Source: Candidatus Solirubrobacter pratensis (lineage in GTDB: Bacteria > Actinomycetota > Thermoleophilia > Solirubrobacterales > Solirubrobacteraceae). Taken from it: a stretch of 64,000 bases of DNA. Where the stretch lies: positions 372,001 through 436,000 of the forward strand of contig NZ_AUEK01000007.1 in the NCBI RefSeq assembly GCF_000425945.1. The letters are read 5' to 3'. The notes under the pieces are model-generated. The model saw only the letters and a program-made list of their open reading frames with translations. It was not told the DNA's origin and searched no databases. Both the position numbers and the translations under genes were made by a program. Shown piece by piece: positions 53,457 through 61,583 of the stretch. Numbering within the stretch: the stretch's first letter is position 1; each line of letters starts with the position of its first letter.

Positions 53457-54803
53457 TCAGACGACCACGCCGGGGTTCAGTAGCCCCGACGGATCGAGCG
53501 CGCGCTTGATCGCGCGCATCGCCTCGATCTCGTCCGCGGCGCGGACCAGGCCGAGGTACGGCGCCTTCGCGATCCCGATGCCGTGCTCGGCGCTGATCGT
53601 CCCGCCGAGCTCGGCGACGAGCCGCAGCACGGCCTCGTCGACCGCGTCGCCGTCGTCGTCGAGCCCGAGCACGTTGACGTGCACGTTGCCGTCGGCGAGG
53701 TGCCCGAAGAGGATCGTGCGCGCCTCGGGCGCGAGTGCCGCCACGACGTCGGGCACGTGCGCGAGGAACTCGCCCAGCGCGGTCAGCGGGACGCCGACGT
53801 CCATCTTGTGCGCGACGCCGGCCGCGGCGATCGCCTCCGTGTGCGACTCGCGCAGACGCCACATGCGCCGGCGCGAGGCCGTGTCGTCGGCGACGAGGGC
53901 ATCCTCGGGCAGCACCTCGGCGAGCTCCTCGGTCGGGTCGAACGGCGCCGCCGCCTCGACGATGAGGTACACGGCGGCGCCGTCGACCGGCGGGTCGACG
54001 CCCAAGTACGACGAGACCAGCTCGAGCCCCTCCGGCAGGAAGAACTCGACGGCCTCGAGCGAGGGAACGCGCGTGCGCAGGATTCCGAGCAGCTCGGCGG
54101 CCGCCTCGATCGAGTCCAGCGGGACCAGCGCCGCGACTCGTTCAGGGTTCGGTACCACGAGCTTCCAGCGCACGCGCGTTATGACCCCTAGGGTCCCCTC
54201 GCTGCCCACGAGCAACGCCGGCAGGGCGTAGCCGGCGTTGTCCTTGAGCAAGCCTGACATCCTGCGCACGACGCTTCCGTCCCCGAGCACCGCGTCCAGC
54301 CCGGCGATCCGCGCGCGGGCCGTCCCGTGCCGGAACGCGACCAGCCCGCCCGCGTCGGTCGACGCGATGCCGCCGAGCGTCGCGCTGTCGCGCGCCGCGA
54401 AGTCCATGCCGGCGTCCAGGCCGGCCGCGCCGGCGTGCTTCTGCAGCACGGCGAGCGTCACGCCCGCGCCGGCCTCGACCTGCGCCGTCGTCATGTCGAC
54501 CTCGCCCAGCGACGTCAGGCGCGTCAGGGAGAGCACGACCTCGCCGCCGCGCGGCACCGAGCCGCCGACGAGCCCGGTGTTGCCGCCCTGCGGCACCACC
54601 GCGACGCCGGAGTCGCGGCACATCCGCAGCACCGCCGCCACCTCCGAGGCATCGGCGGCCCGGACGACGAGCCGGGACTCGGCGCCGAAGCGGCCTGACC
54701 AATCACGCTCGTACGGCGCCCGCAGCTCGGGATCCTCGAGCACATGGGCCGAACCGACGACCGTCGCGAGCGCGTCGGCCAGATTCCCTGTCACCTGTGG
54801 CAT
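53457..54803 (-). CDS. FAD-binding oxidase/dehydrogenase, GlcD/D-2-hydroxyacid type
   Basis: A 448-residue flavoprotein: FAD-binding PCMH domain (about 30-210) with PQGGNTGLVGGSVPRGGEVV and ATLGGIASTDAGGL, and the FAD-oxidase C-terminal domain (HLADGNVHVNVL, SAEHGIGIAKAPYL). The family includes glycolate, D-lactate and D-2-hydroxyglutarate dehydrogenases. The divergent neighbour is a transhydrogenase that makes D-2-hydroxyglutarate, so that substrate is proposed here. ATG 54803 (MPQVTGNLADAL) is the start; an upstream frame to 54986 overlaps the divergent gene. Confidence 0.85.
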   Translation of the reverse strand: MPQVTGNLADALATVVGSAHVLEDPELRAPYERDWSGRFGAESRLVVRAADASEVAAVLRMCRDSGVAVVPQGGNTGLVGGSVPRGGEVVLSLTRLTSLGEVDMTTAQVEAGAGVTLAVLQKHAGAAGLDAGMDFAARDSATLGGIASTDAGGLVAFRHGTARARIAGLDAVLGDGSVVRRMSGLLKDNAGYALPALLVGSEGTLGVITRVRWKLVVPNPERVAALVPLDSIEAAAELLGILRTRVPSLEAVEFFLPEGLELVSSYLGVDPPVDGAAVYLIVEAAAPFDPTEELAEVLPEDALVADDTASRRRMWRLRESHTEAIAAAGVAHKMDVGVPLTALGEFLAHVPDVVAALAPEARTILFGHLADGNVHVNVLGLDDDGDAVDEAVLRLVAELGGTISAEHGIGIAKAPYLGLVRAADEIEAMRAIKRALDPSGLLNPGVVV

Positions 54804-54814
54804 GCTACATGCCA
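54798..54814. promoter_or_regulatory. Inverted repeat TGGCAT/ATGCCA between divergent genes
   Basis: TGGCAT-GCTAC-ATGCCA spans the start codon of the FAD oxidase gene, 17 bases before the divergent transhydrogenase ATG. Its form suits a GntR/FadR-type dimer. The cluster's GntR gene (56935-57645) is the obvious candidate binder. Confidence 0.5.
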
Positions 54815-54831
54815 GTCGTCCGAGGAGAGCC

Positions 54832-56115
54832 ATGTCTGCGAGATCTTCCGACCATGAGACCGTCTTCACGCTCGAGGCGACGCCCATCAAGTTCGGCCCT
54901 GGGGCGGCCAACGACGCGGGATGGGAGCTGAAGCGGCTCGGCGTCGAACGCGCACTTCTGGTTACGGACCCCGGAGTGCTCGCCACGGGCCATCCAGACC
55001 GGATCCGCGAGCTGATCGAGCACGACGGGATCGAGGTCGTGGTCTACGACCGCGCGCGCGTGGAGCCCACGATCGAGTCCTTCGAAGAGGCCGTCGAGTT
55101 CGCCAAGGACGCCGGCGTGGACGGCTTCGTCTCGGTCGGCGGCGGCTCCTCGATCGACACCGCGAAGGTCGCCGACCTCGTCACCACGCACCCCGCGGAC
55201 GTGATGTCCTACGTCAACCCGCCCGTCGGGGAAGGCCGCAAGCCGCAGGCGCCGCTCAAGCCCCATCTCGCGATCCCGACGACGTCGGGCACCGGCGCGG
55301 AGGCGACGACCGTCGCGGTGCTCGACATCCCCGAGCAGAAGGTCAAGACCGGCATCTCGCACCGCTACCTGCGGCCCGCGCAGGCGATCGTGGACCCCGA
55401 GCTCGCGCGCACGATGCCACCGGAGGTCGTCGCCTCGACCGGCCTGGACGTCGTCTGCCACGCCGCCGAGTCCTTCCTCGCGCGCCCGTACGACCAGCGC
55501 CCGCGGCCCGAGACGCCCGACGACCGCCCGCCCTACCAGGGCTCCAACCCGGTGGCCGACGTGTGGTCGGCGAAGGCGCTCGAGTACGGCGGCCGCTACC
55601 TGCGGCGCGCGGTCGCCGACCCGGACGACCTCGAGGCACGCGGGATGATGATGCTCGCCGCCTCGATGGCGGGCGTCGGCTTCGGCTCAGCCGGCGTGCA
55701 CATCCCGCACGCGTGCGCGTACCCGATCGCCGGCCTCAAGCACGTCTACCGGCCTGCCGGCTACCCGGACGACCATCCGTTCGTCCCGCACGGCCACTCG
55801 GTGATCGTCACCGCGCCGGCCGCCTTCCGCTTCACCTACGAGTCGATGCCGGACCGCCACCAGCACGTCGCCGAGCTGCTCCACGGCGGGCCGGTCGACC
55901 ACGACGGCCCCGATGCGCTGCCGGACGAGCTGCGCTCGCTGATGCGTGACATCGGCGCCGCGCGCGGCATCGAGGAGCTCGGCTATGGCGAGGAGGACAT
56001 CCCCGATCTCGTGCAGGGAGCGCTCAAGCAGCAGCGCCTGCTCGTCGGGGCCCCGCGCGAGGTCGGGCCCGACGACCTCGCGCAGATCCTGCGCGATTCC
56101 CTGGCGAACTGGTAG
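54832..56115 (+). CDS. Hydroxyacid-oxoacid transhydrogenase (iron-containing ADH)
   Basis: A 427-residue enzyme that transfers hydride from 4-hydroxybutyrate to 2-oxoglutarate, giving succinic semialdehyde and D-2-hydroxyglutarate (known for ADHFE1/HOT). The marks are strong: SVGGGSSIDTAK, PLKPHLAIPTTSGTGAEAT, YQGSNPVADVW, GFGSAGVHIPHACAYPI and HPFVPHGHSVI with metal-binding histidines. GGAGAG precedes ATG 54832. First gene of a rightward operon with the lactonase and GntR regulator. Confidence 0.92.
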   Translation: MSARSSDHETVFTLEATPIKFGPGAANDAGWELKRLGVERALLVTDPGVLATGHPDRIRELIEHDGIEVVVYDRARVEPTIESFEEAVEFAKDAGVDGFVSVGGGSSIDTAKVADLVTTHPADVMSYVNPPVGEGRKPQAPLKPHLAIPTTSGTGAEATTVAVLDIPEQKVKTGISHRYLRPAQAIVDPELARTMPPEVVASTGLDVVCHAAESFLARPYDQRPRPETPDDRPPYQGSNPVADVWSAKALEYGGRYLRRAVADPDDLEARGMMMLAASMAGVGFGSAGVHIPHACAYPIAGLKHVYRPAGYPDDHPFVPHGHSVIVTAPAAFRFTYESMPDRHQHVAELLHGGPVDHDGPDALPDELRSLMRDIGAARGIEELGYGEEDIPDLVQGALKQQRLLVGAPREVGPDDLAQILRDSLANW

Positions 56116-56137
56116 CGCGCACGAGAAAGGCGACGCG

Positions 56138-56938
56138 ATGAGCGACGACATCCGGCTGTACATGTTCCAGTGCGGCACGCTCAAGTGCCACGTCGAGAAC
56201 ATCAAGATGAACCAGGGGCTGGGCGAGGAGTACGAGATCCCCGTGCCGTGGTTCCTGCTCACCCACCCCGGCGGCAACGTCGTCATCGACGGTGGCAACG
56301 CGGCCGAGTGCGCCGTCGACGCGAAGAAGCACTGGGACGGGATCTGGGAGGTGTACTGGCCGACGATGACCGCCGAGGAGGCGTGCGTGCCGCAGCTCGA
56401 GAAGCTCGGCGTCGACTTGTCGTCTGTCAAGTACATCGTCCAGTCGCACCTGCACCTGGACCACACCGGCGCCGTCGCCGCGCTCGACTCCTTCGCCAAC
56501 GCCGAGGTCATCGCCACGCGCGCGGAGTACGAGTACAGCCGGGCGCCCGACTGGTTCGCCGCCGCCGGCTACATCGACGCCGACTTCATCAAGCCCGGCG
56601 TCCCGTGGCAGCTGCTCGAGACCACCGACGACGGCTACGACCTGTTCGGGGACGGCGTGCTGAAGCTGTGGCAGACGCCTGGACACGCGCCGGGCCACCA
56701 GTCGATCGAAGTCACGCTGCCCAACTCCGGCTCGGTGCTGCTGACCGTCGACGCCGCCTACACGACCGACCACTGGAACGAGAAGGCGCTGCCGGGATTC
56801 CTGGCCTCGGCCGTCGACGCCGTCCGCTCGGTCCGCAAGCTGCGCCGCATCGCCGAGCGGTCGGGCTCGACCGTGGTCACCGGCCACGACCCCGATGCCT
56901 GGCCCCAGTTCAAGCAGGCCCCGGAGTTCTACGATTGA
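56138..56938 (+). CDS. Gamma-butyrolactone/AHL lactonase, AttM/BlcC type
   Basis: A 266-residue MBL-fold lactonase. H104-L-H106-L-D108-H109 bind two metals, and TPGHAPGHQS and VVTGHDPDAW give further ligands. From RLYMFQCGTLKCHVENIKMN at the start to the end, the protein follows Agrobacterium AttM/BlcC, which opens gamma-butyrolactone to 4-hydroxybutyrate and also hydrolyses acyl-homoserine lactones. GAAAGG precedes the ATG. The transhydrogenase upstream would use its product. Confidence 0.92.
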   Translation: MSDDIRLYMFQCGTLKCHVENIKMNQGLGEEYEIPVPWFLLTHPGGNVVIDGGNAAECAVDAKKHWDGIWEVYWPTMTAEEACVPQLEKLGVDLSSVKYIVQSHLHLDHTGAVAALDSFANAEVIATRAEYEYSRAPDWFAAAGYIDADFIKPGVPWQLLETTDDGYDLFGDGVLKLWQTPGHAPGHQSIEVTLPNSGSVLLTVDAAYTTDHWNEKALPGFLASAVDAVRSVRKLRRIAERSGSTVVTGHDPDAWPQFKQAPEFYD

Positions 56939-57645
56939 CCGACCCTCCCCCGGAAGGCTTCGCCCGCCTGGGCGACGGCCGCGAGACGCTGGCCATGCGG
57001 GCGCTGCAGGAGCTGCGGACGGCGATCATCGACGGCCGCCTGGCGCCGGGTGAGCGCTTCTCGGTCGCCCAGCTCGCCGAGCTGTTCGGCGTCTCGCGTA
57101 CGCCGGTGCGCGAGGCGCTGCTGCAGCTCGAGCGCCAGGGCGTCGTGCGCTTCGAGCGCAACCGCGGCGTGCGCGTGCTGGAGACGTCCGCGCACGACGT
57201 GCAAGAGGTGTTCACCCTGCGGCTGCTGCTCGAGGTCCCCGCGACCCGGCGCGCCTGCGGGCGGCTGCGCGACGACGAGCTCGACGCGCTCGAGCGCGAG
57301 CTCGGAGAGATGGCGCGCTGCGCGGACGCCGGCGAGGAGGCGGTGTTCATGGCGCATGACGTCCGCTTCCACGAGACGCTGCTGAACGCGGCGGGCAACC
57401 AGCGGCTGGTGGCGACGATCCGCTCGCTGCGCGACCACGTGCGCTTCCGCGTCGGCTCGACGGTCGGCCACACGCGCGACCTCGCGACGATCCTCGCCGA
57501 GCACCAGGAGATCATGCGCTGCCTGCGCGAGCGCGACGCCGCCGCGGCGGCCGCCGCGATGCGCGAGCACCTGTGCAACACCGGCTCCCTGCTGCTGCAG
57601 CAGGCCGGAGCCGGCGCCGCGCAGCTCGAGCTCGACTGGAGCTAG
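56935..57645 (+). CDS. GntR-family regulator, FadR subgroup
   Basis: A 236-residue regulator. Winged HTH at about 20-85 (LRTAIIDGRLAPGERFSVAQ, FGVSRTPVREALLQLERQG) and an FCD effector domain (about 95-225) whose metal-type residues include D and H in VFMAHDVRFHETLL and H in LAEHQEIM. TTG 56935 overlaps the lactonase stop (TTGA), with GGAG shortly upstream. It probably represses the lactonase/transhydrogenase genes and the divergent oxidase. Confidence 0.9.
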   Translation: MTDPPPEGFARLGDGRETLAMRALQELRTAIIDGRLAPGERFSVAQLAELFGVSRTPVREALLQLERQGVVRFERNRGVRVLETSAHDVQEVFTLRLLLEVPATRRACGRLRDDELDALERELGEMARCADAGEEAVFMAHDVRFHETLLNAAGNQRLVATIRSLRDHVRFRVGSTVGHTRDLATILAEHQEIMRCLRERDAAAAAAAMREHLCNTGSLLLQQAGAGAAQLELDWS

Positions 57646-57710
57646 GAGTATCGACGGATCAAAGTTCAACAGCTCCTAGCGGTCCGGCCGGGGACTACGA
57701 TCCGGCTCCG

Positions 57711-58838
57711 ATGCGCGTGCTGGCCGGTCTGATCGTCGCCTCGCTGCTCGCGGCGGCCCCGGCGCAGGCGCAGACCGTCTTCGCGCCGGACGACCCCGGC
57801 TCGAGCGGGCAGCCGGGCGGCTGGGTCAATGACCAGTGGAACTTCCTGCCCGGCACCGGCGTCGACGCGCCGCGCGCCTGGGGCAACCTGATCGCCAAGG
57901 GCCGCCCAGGAGGGATCGGCGTGCGGGTCGCCGTGCTCGACACCGGGCTCGCCTACGCGGACCGCGGCCGGTTCCGCCGTTCGCCGGACATCAGCCGCTT
58001 TCGTCTGGCGCGCGGCCGCGACTTCTGCCCGCACGCCGGCCCTGGCGAGGACCCGTGCGACGGCGAGGACGCCTACCCCGACGACCCGAACGGGCACGGA
58101 ACGCACGTCGCGAGCACGATCGGCGAGGCGACGGCGAACGCGATCGGCGTCACGGGGCTCGCCTACGGCGCCACGCTGCTGCCGATCAAGGTGCTCGACC
58201 GCGACGGCTACGGCGACCAGCAGTCGATCACGGCGGGGATCCGCTACGCGGTCGCCCACGGCGCGCAGATCATCAACCTCTCGTTCGAGTTCGGCACGCT
58301 GGTGAGTTCGGCGCGGCAGATCCCGCTGGTGCTCTCCGCGGTCAAGCACGCCCGTCGCCGGGGCGTCCTGGTGGTCGCCGCCGCCGGCAACGCCGCCCAG
58401 GCGCGGGTCGCGTACCCGGCGGCGCTGCCGGGCGTGGTGTCGGTCGGCGCCGTGACCGAGGACGGCTGCCTCGCGGACTACTCCGACAGCGGACCGGGCC
58501 TCGACATCGTCGCGCCGGGCGGCGGCGACGACGCCCTGCGGCCGGGCGAGCCCCAATGCCGTCCCGGCGTCGCGCTTCGCCCGATCGTGCAGATGACCTA
58601 CGCGGGCTCCAAGCACCGGTTCGGCCTGCCGAGAGACTACGTCGGGACCTCGATGGCGGCGCCGCACGTGTCGGCCGCAGCGGCCTTGGTGATCGCGTCG
58701 GGGATACTCGGCCCCAAGCCCACCCCCCAGGCGCTCGAGCAGCGGCTGAAGGCGACCGCGCGTGACGCGGGGCCGCCCGGGCCGGACCAGGCCTACGGCG
58801 CCGGGATCCTCGACGCCGGCGCGGCTACCGCGCCGTAG
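57711..58838 (+). CDS. Secreted subtilisin-like serine protease (S8)
   Basis: A 375-residue exported protease. Signal peptide 1-20 (cut after AQA), catalytic D77 (VAVLDTG), H129 (GHGTHVAS), oxyanion N227 (AAGNAAQ) and S314 (GTSMAAPHV). No long propeptide is seen, so it may be activated differently. TACGAT (57696-57701) sits 9 bases before the ATG. A single gene between two regulators. Confidence 0.92.
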   Translation: MRVLAGLIVASLLAAAPAQAQTVFAPDDPGSSGQPGGWVNDQWNFLPGTGVDAPRAWGNLIAKGRPGGIGVRVAVLDTGLAYADRGRFRRSPDISRFRLARGRDFCPHAGPGEDPCDGEDAYPDDPNGHGTHVASTIGEATANAIGVTGLAYGATLLPIKVLDRDGYGDQQSITAGIRYAVAHGAQIINLSFEFGTLVSSARQIPLVLSAVKHARRRGVLVVAAAGNAAQARVAYPAALPGVVSVGAVTEDGCLADYSDSGPGLDIVAPGGGDDALRPGEPQCRPGVALRPIVQMTYAGSKHRFGLPRDYVGTSMAAPHVSAAAALVIASGILGPKPTPQALEQRLKATARDAGPPGPDQAYGAGILDAGAATAP

Positions 58839-58839
58839 C

Positions 58840-59133
58840 TCATCCGCGGCGCATGAGCCGTCCGACGGCCGACATCAGCTCGTCCGCCTGCGCGTCCGGC
58901 TCCTTCGGGCCCTCGCCGTGGCCGAGCAGGCAGTGGCGCGCGTGCTCGTCCAGCAGTCCGAGCGCCACCTTGTCGAGCGCCGCCTGGATCGCCCCGATCT
59001 GGGTCAGGACGTCGATGCAGTAGCGATCCTCGTCGACCATCTTCGACACGCCGCGGACCTGCCCCTCGATCCGCGCGAGGCGCTTCTGCAGCTGATCCTT
59101 GGTGGCGGTGTAGCCGCGGGTTGGCGTCGTCAT
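58840..59133 (-). CDS. csoR: Copper-sensing repressor CsoR
   Basis: A 97-residue four-helix repressor. The ligands C39, H64 and C68 have the 25- and 4-residue spacing of the Cu(I) triad in Mycobacterium tuberculosis CsoR, which separates it from persulfide sensors (CstR) lacking the His. Arg/Lys-rich helix KDQLQKRLARIEGQVRGV contacts DNA. A matching palindrome lies just upstream, so it is autoregulated. No copper ATPase or chaperone gene is found in the window. Confidence 0.9.
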   Translation of the reverse strand: MTTPTRGYTATKDQLQKRLARIEGQVRGVSKMVDEDRYCIDVLTQIGAIQAALDKVALGLLDEHARHCLLGHGEGPKEPDAQADELMSAVGRLMRRG

Positions 59134-59152
59134 GCCCACTCAGGCTATCAGG

Positions 59153-59167
59153 TACCCCACAGGGGTA
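59153..59167 (-). promoter_or_regulatory. CsoR operator
   Basis: TACCCC-ACA-GGGGTA is a perfect inverted repeat, 20 bases upstream of the csoR start, with one more near-matched base pair on each flank. It matches the GC-tract palindromes bound by CsoR/RcnR proteins. Copper binding should release the repressor. Confidence 0.8.
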
Positions 59168-59178
59168 TCGAGCGCCCG

Positions 59179-59523
59179 CTACGCGACGACTCGCTCCTCT
59201 TCGTGCAGCAGGAAGCCGGCGGCGTCGAGCACCTGGCGGTCGCGCAGCCGCGCGAGCCGCTCCTGCGCATCGTGATCGGCCTCCCAGGCGGCCACGGCGG
59301 CGGTGTCGTCGAGCCCCTTGAGCCCGTGGCCGGCCGGCTCGTCGTAGGCCTGACGCAGCCATGCGAGATCGTCGGAGATGCGGCGCGGCCGCTCCGCGCG
59401 GCCGGTGCCCTTCCACGGATCGTCCCCGGCGCGCCGCTCCGGCACCCCAGGTGGCCGCGTCAAGGCGACGGTGAGGGCGCCGAGCCAGTCCGGCTGCGAG
59501 TTGACGAGTTCGAGAACGGCCAT
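59179..59523 (-). CDS. Unknown 114-residue protein
   Basis: Starts MAVLELVNSQPDWLGALTVA after GGAGGT 12 bases upstream. The centre is polar (GDDPWKGTGRAERPRRISDD) and the C-terminal half helical (AVAAWEADHDAQERLARLRD). No Cys or His cluster, signal or membrane helix is seen. It follows the zinc-ribbon MBL gene by 29 bases, so the two are probably co-transcribed. No family recognised. Confidence 0.65.
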   Translation of the reverse strand: MAVLELVNSQPDWLGALTVALTRPPGVPERRAGDDPWKGTGRAERPRRISDDLAWLRQAYDEPAGHGLKGLDDTAAVAAWEADHDAQERLARLRDRQVLDAAGFLLHEEERVVA

Positions 59524-59552
59524 GGCGTGATTCTTACCTCCGATGGTGTGTT

Positions 59553-60356
59553 TCACGGCAGGTTCCCCTGCACGGCTTGGACGTAGCGGTTCGCCGAGCG
59601 CCGCACGATCGTGGCGCCGTCCGCGGGGATGACCGTTCCCCACCAGGCGCCGTAGATCGCCTCGAACGCGTAGGGCTCCAGGCGGGCGGCCATGTCCAGG
59701 ACGGTCTCGACCGGCAGCGGGATGAGGTTCGGATAGCTGTACATGAAGGCGACGTGCGAGCGGTCCGGGATGACCTGCACGATGTCGCCGGAGAGCAGCA
59801 TCCCCTCGCGATGCAGGACCGTGCCGCCGGCGAAGTGGCCGCCGAGCCGCAGCAGCGTCAGCCCCTCGGCGGGCTCGTGCGCCTCGCCCGACCAGAACCG
59901 GACCGAGTCGTCGGGGCGCATGACCCATTGCCGGTCGTCCTCGTGAAGGAGCACGGGGCAGTCGAAGCGGTGCGCCCACTCGACCATGCTCGAGTAGTAG
60001 TGCGGATGCGAGATCGCGATCGCCCGCAGGCCTCCGCGGCGCTCGACCTCCGCGGCGGTCTCGTCGTCGAGCAGCGTGATGCAGTCCCATAGGACGTTGC
60101 CGTCGCCGGTGGGCACGAGCAGCGCGCGCTGGCCGATCGCGAACCTGGGCTCGGTCCCGATGCCGGTCAGCTCGCCCTCCGCGCGGATCGCGTTCGCGTG
60201 GCAGGAGCGCAGCGCGTCCAGCGTCGTCCATGCCTGCCCGGACTGGGGGACGTACTGGCGCGGGTCCTCGCAGACCGGGCAGCGCTCCGGGGCCGCTTCG
60301 GCGTACTGAACGCCGCACGTGACGCAGATTCCAAGCACGACACGTGATCCTTTCAT
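59553..60356 (-). CDS. MBL-fold protein with N-terminal zinc ribbon
   Basis: A 267-residue protein. A rubredoxin-like zinc ribbon is at the N-terminus (CVTCGVQY and CPVCEDPRQYVP, Cys pairs near 11-14 and 27-30), followed by an MBL domain (about 60-255) with SHPHYYSSMVEW in place of HxHxDH, FDCPVLLHEDD, GGHFAGGTV and LLSGDIVQVI. The missing second Asp-His suggests altered metal binding. ATG 60356 is only 3 bases from the divergent ATG; GTG 60338, with AAAGGA 9 bases before it, may be the true start. Confidence 0.8.
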   Translation of the reverse strand: MKGSRVVLGICVTCGVQYAEAAPERCPVCEDPRQYVPQSGQAWTTLDALRSCHANAIRAEGELTGIGTEPRFAIGQRALLVPTGDGNVLWDCITLLDDETAAEVERRGGLRAIAISHPHYYSSMVEWAHRFDCPVLLHEDDRQWVMRPDDSVRFWSGEAHEPAEGLTLLRLGGHFAGGTVLHREGMLLSGDIVQVIPDRSHVAFMYSYPNLIPLPVETVLDMAARLEPYAFEAIYGAWWGTVIPADGATIVRRSANRYVQAVQGNLP

Positions 60357-60359
60357 GCG

Positions 60360-61154
60360 ATGACGCTCCGGTTCATCGCCACCGACGCAGTGCTGATCTC
60401 CGCCCAGGCGAGCCTGGTCGCGCTGCCGGGGGCCGGCGTGCCGCGGTGGATGCACCGCTTCCGGGGCGGCTGGTGGGCGCTCATCCTGCCGCTCTCGATC
60501 GCCGTCGTGGTCGGAGCGATCGAGCTGGTCCCGGAGACGGCGGACGCGCTCACCTGGGTGGCGCTCCTGCTGATCCCGCCCGGCGCCGCGCTCGCGCTCG
60601 GATGGGCGATGCGCGGTGCGCGATGGCCGCTGGCCGCCCTGGCGGCGCCGCTGCTGGTCCTGGCGTGGGCGGACGTCGACGGGCTCGCCGGCGACGCGGC
60701 GGCCGCGGTGCTGACCGCGCTCAGCTGCGTCACGCTCGGCCGCATCCTCGCCGGGATCGTCCCGGCGCTGTGGCTGAAGGCGGGGGTCGTGGCGATGGCG
60801 ACCGTCGACGCGATCCTCGTGTTCGGCAACCAGCTGCAGGCGCCGAACGCGGTCCTCAACGCGGCGATCCCCGCGCCCGGCGCGCCACAGCTGCAGTACC
60901 TCGACCTGCACTACGCGAGCCTCGGCTACGGCGACGTGTTCGTCGCCGGCGTGCTCGGCGGCGTGCTGGCGATGGAGCGCCGGCCGCAGCTGCCCGCGGC
61001 GCTGCTCGTGCTCGCATGCTCGATCCTGTGGGACCTGCTCTTCTTCGCCTATGACACGCTGCCCGCGACGGTGCCGGTGGCGATCTCGCTCGTGATCCTG
61101 GAGGCCGTTCAATGGGCTACCCGCCGGCGCCGTGGCGCCTCCATGGCGAGGTGA
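60360..61154 (+). CDS. Presenilin/SPP-like intramembrane aspartyl protease candidate
   Basis: A 264-residue membrane protein with about eight to nine hydrophobic helices. D150 in ATVDAILVFGN resembles the first catalytic Asp of presenilin/signal-peptide-peptidase (YD-x-x-x-VF), D192 in LGYGDVFVAGV gives the GxGD motif, and LPATVP (234-239) sits where the PAL motif would be. All three marks occur in the expected order. If active, it would cut peptides within the membrane. The Tyr before the first Asp is replaced by Val. It overlaps the next gene by 43 bases. Confidence 0.65.
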   Translation: MTLRFIATDAVLISAQASLVALPGAGVPRWMHRFRGGWWALILPLSIAVVVGAIELVPETADALTWVALLLIPPGAALALGWAMRGARWPLAALAAPLLVLAWADVDGLAGDAAAAVLTALSCVTLGRILAGIVPALWLKAGVVAMATVDAILVFGNQLQAPNAVLNAAIPAPGAPQLQYLDLHYASLGYGDVFVAGVLGGVLAMERRPQLPAALLVLACSILWDLLFFAYDTLPATVPVAISLVILEAVQWATRRRRGASMAR

Positions 61155-61582
61155 TCATCGTCCCCGCGCTGCGCGGAGGCATCGTGCTGGCCGACTACAC
61201 CGGCGGCACGCTCGCCTACCACGAGCTGATCGTGTTCTCCGGCCTGGTCGTCTCGCGCATCTACGTCGACTCGCCCGAGTCGATGCGCGGCGGCCGCGAG
61301 ATCTGGCGCCTGCCGAAGGAGCTCGCCGAGTTCAGCTACACGCGCTCGGCCGTCGAGGTGCGCAAGGACGGCCGCGTCCTGCTGCGTGCGCGGGTGCGCC
61401 GCCGCCGCGGGCGCGTGCCGCTGGTGATCCCGGGCCCGGCGATCGGCGACGGGAAGGTCTCGGTCGGCTGGCTGCGGATGCGCGCGGCGCCCGCGCTGGT
61501 CACGCTCGACGCACCCGAGCTGGGCCTGAACGGCACGCGGCCGGCGCTCGCAGGCGACGGGATGCGGCTGTTCATGCCCTAG
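61112..61582 (+). CDS. Acetoacetate decarboxylase-like protein
   Basis: A 156-residue protein with the acetoacetate-decarboxylase fold signature (HELIVFSGLVVSRIYVDSPE, then EIWRLPKELAEFSY). The family's Schiff-base Lys is in a WxxPK-like segment; K78 in RLPKEL may be it. It is shorter than the canonical enzyme (about 245), so a trimmed or lipid-binding relative is possible. Start overlaps the upstream membrane protein gene by 43 bases. Confidence 0.7.
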   Translation: MGYPPAPWRLHGEVIIVPALRGGIVLADYTGGTLAYHELIVFSGLVVSRIYVDSPESMRGGREIWRLPKELAEFSYTRSAVEVRKDGRVLLRARVRRRRGRVPLVIPGPAIGDGKVSVGWLRMRAAPALVTLDAPELGLNGTRPALAGDGMRLFMP

Positions 61583-61583
61583 C

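Noticed and set aside
54804-54986. Longer start for the FAD oxidase at 54986
   Set aside because: It would overlap the divergent transhydrogenase by over 150 bases, and the extra residues are Ser/Pro-rich noise. The family N-terminus fits ATG 54803.
58840-59133. CsoR-family protein as a persulfide sensor (CstR)
   Set aside because: The copper ligand His (H64) is present with CsoR spacing, which persulfide sensors lack.
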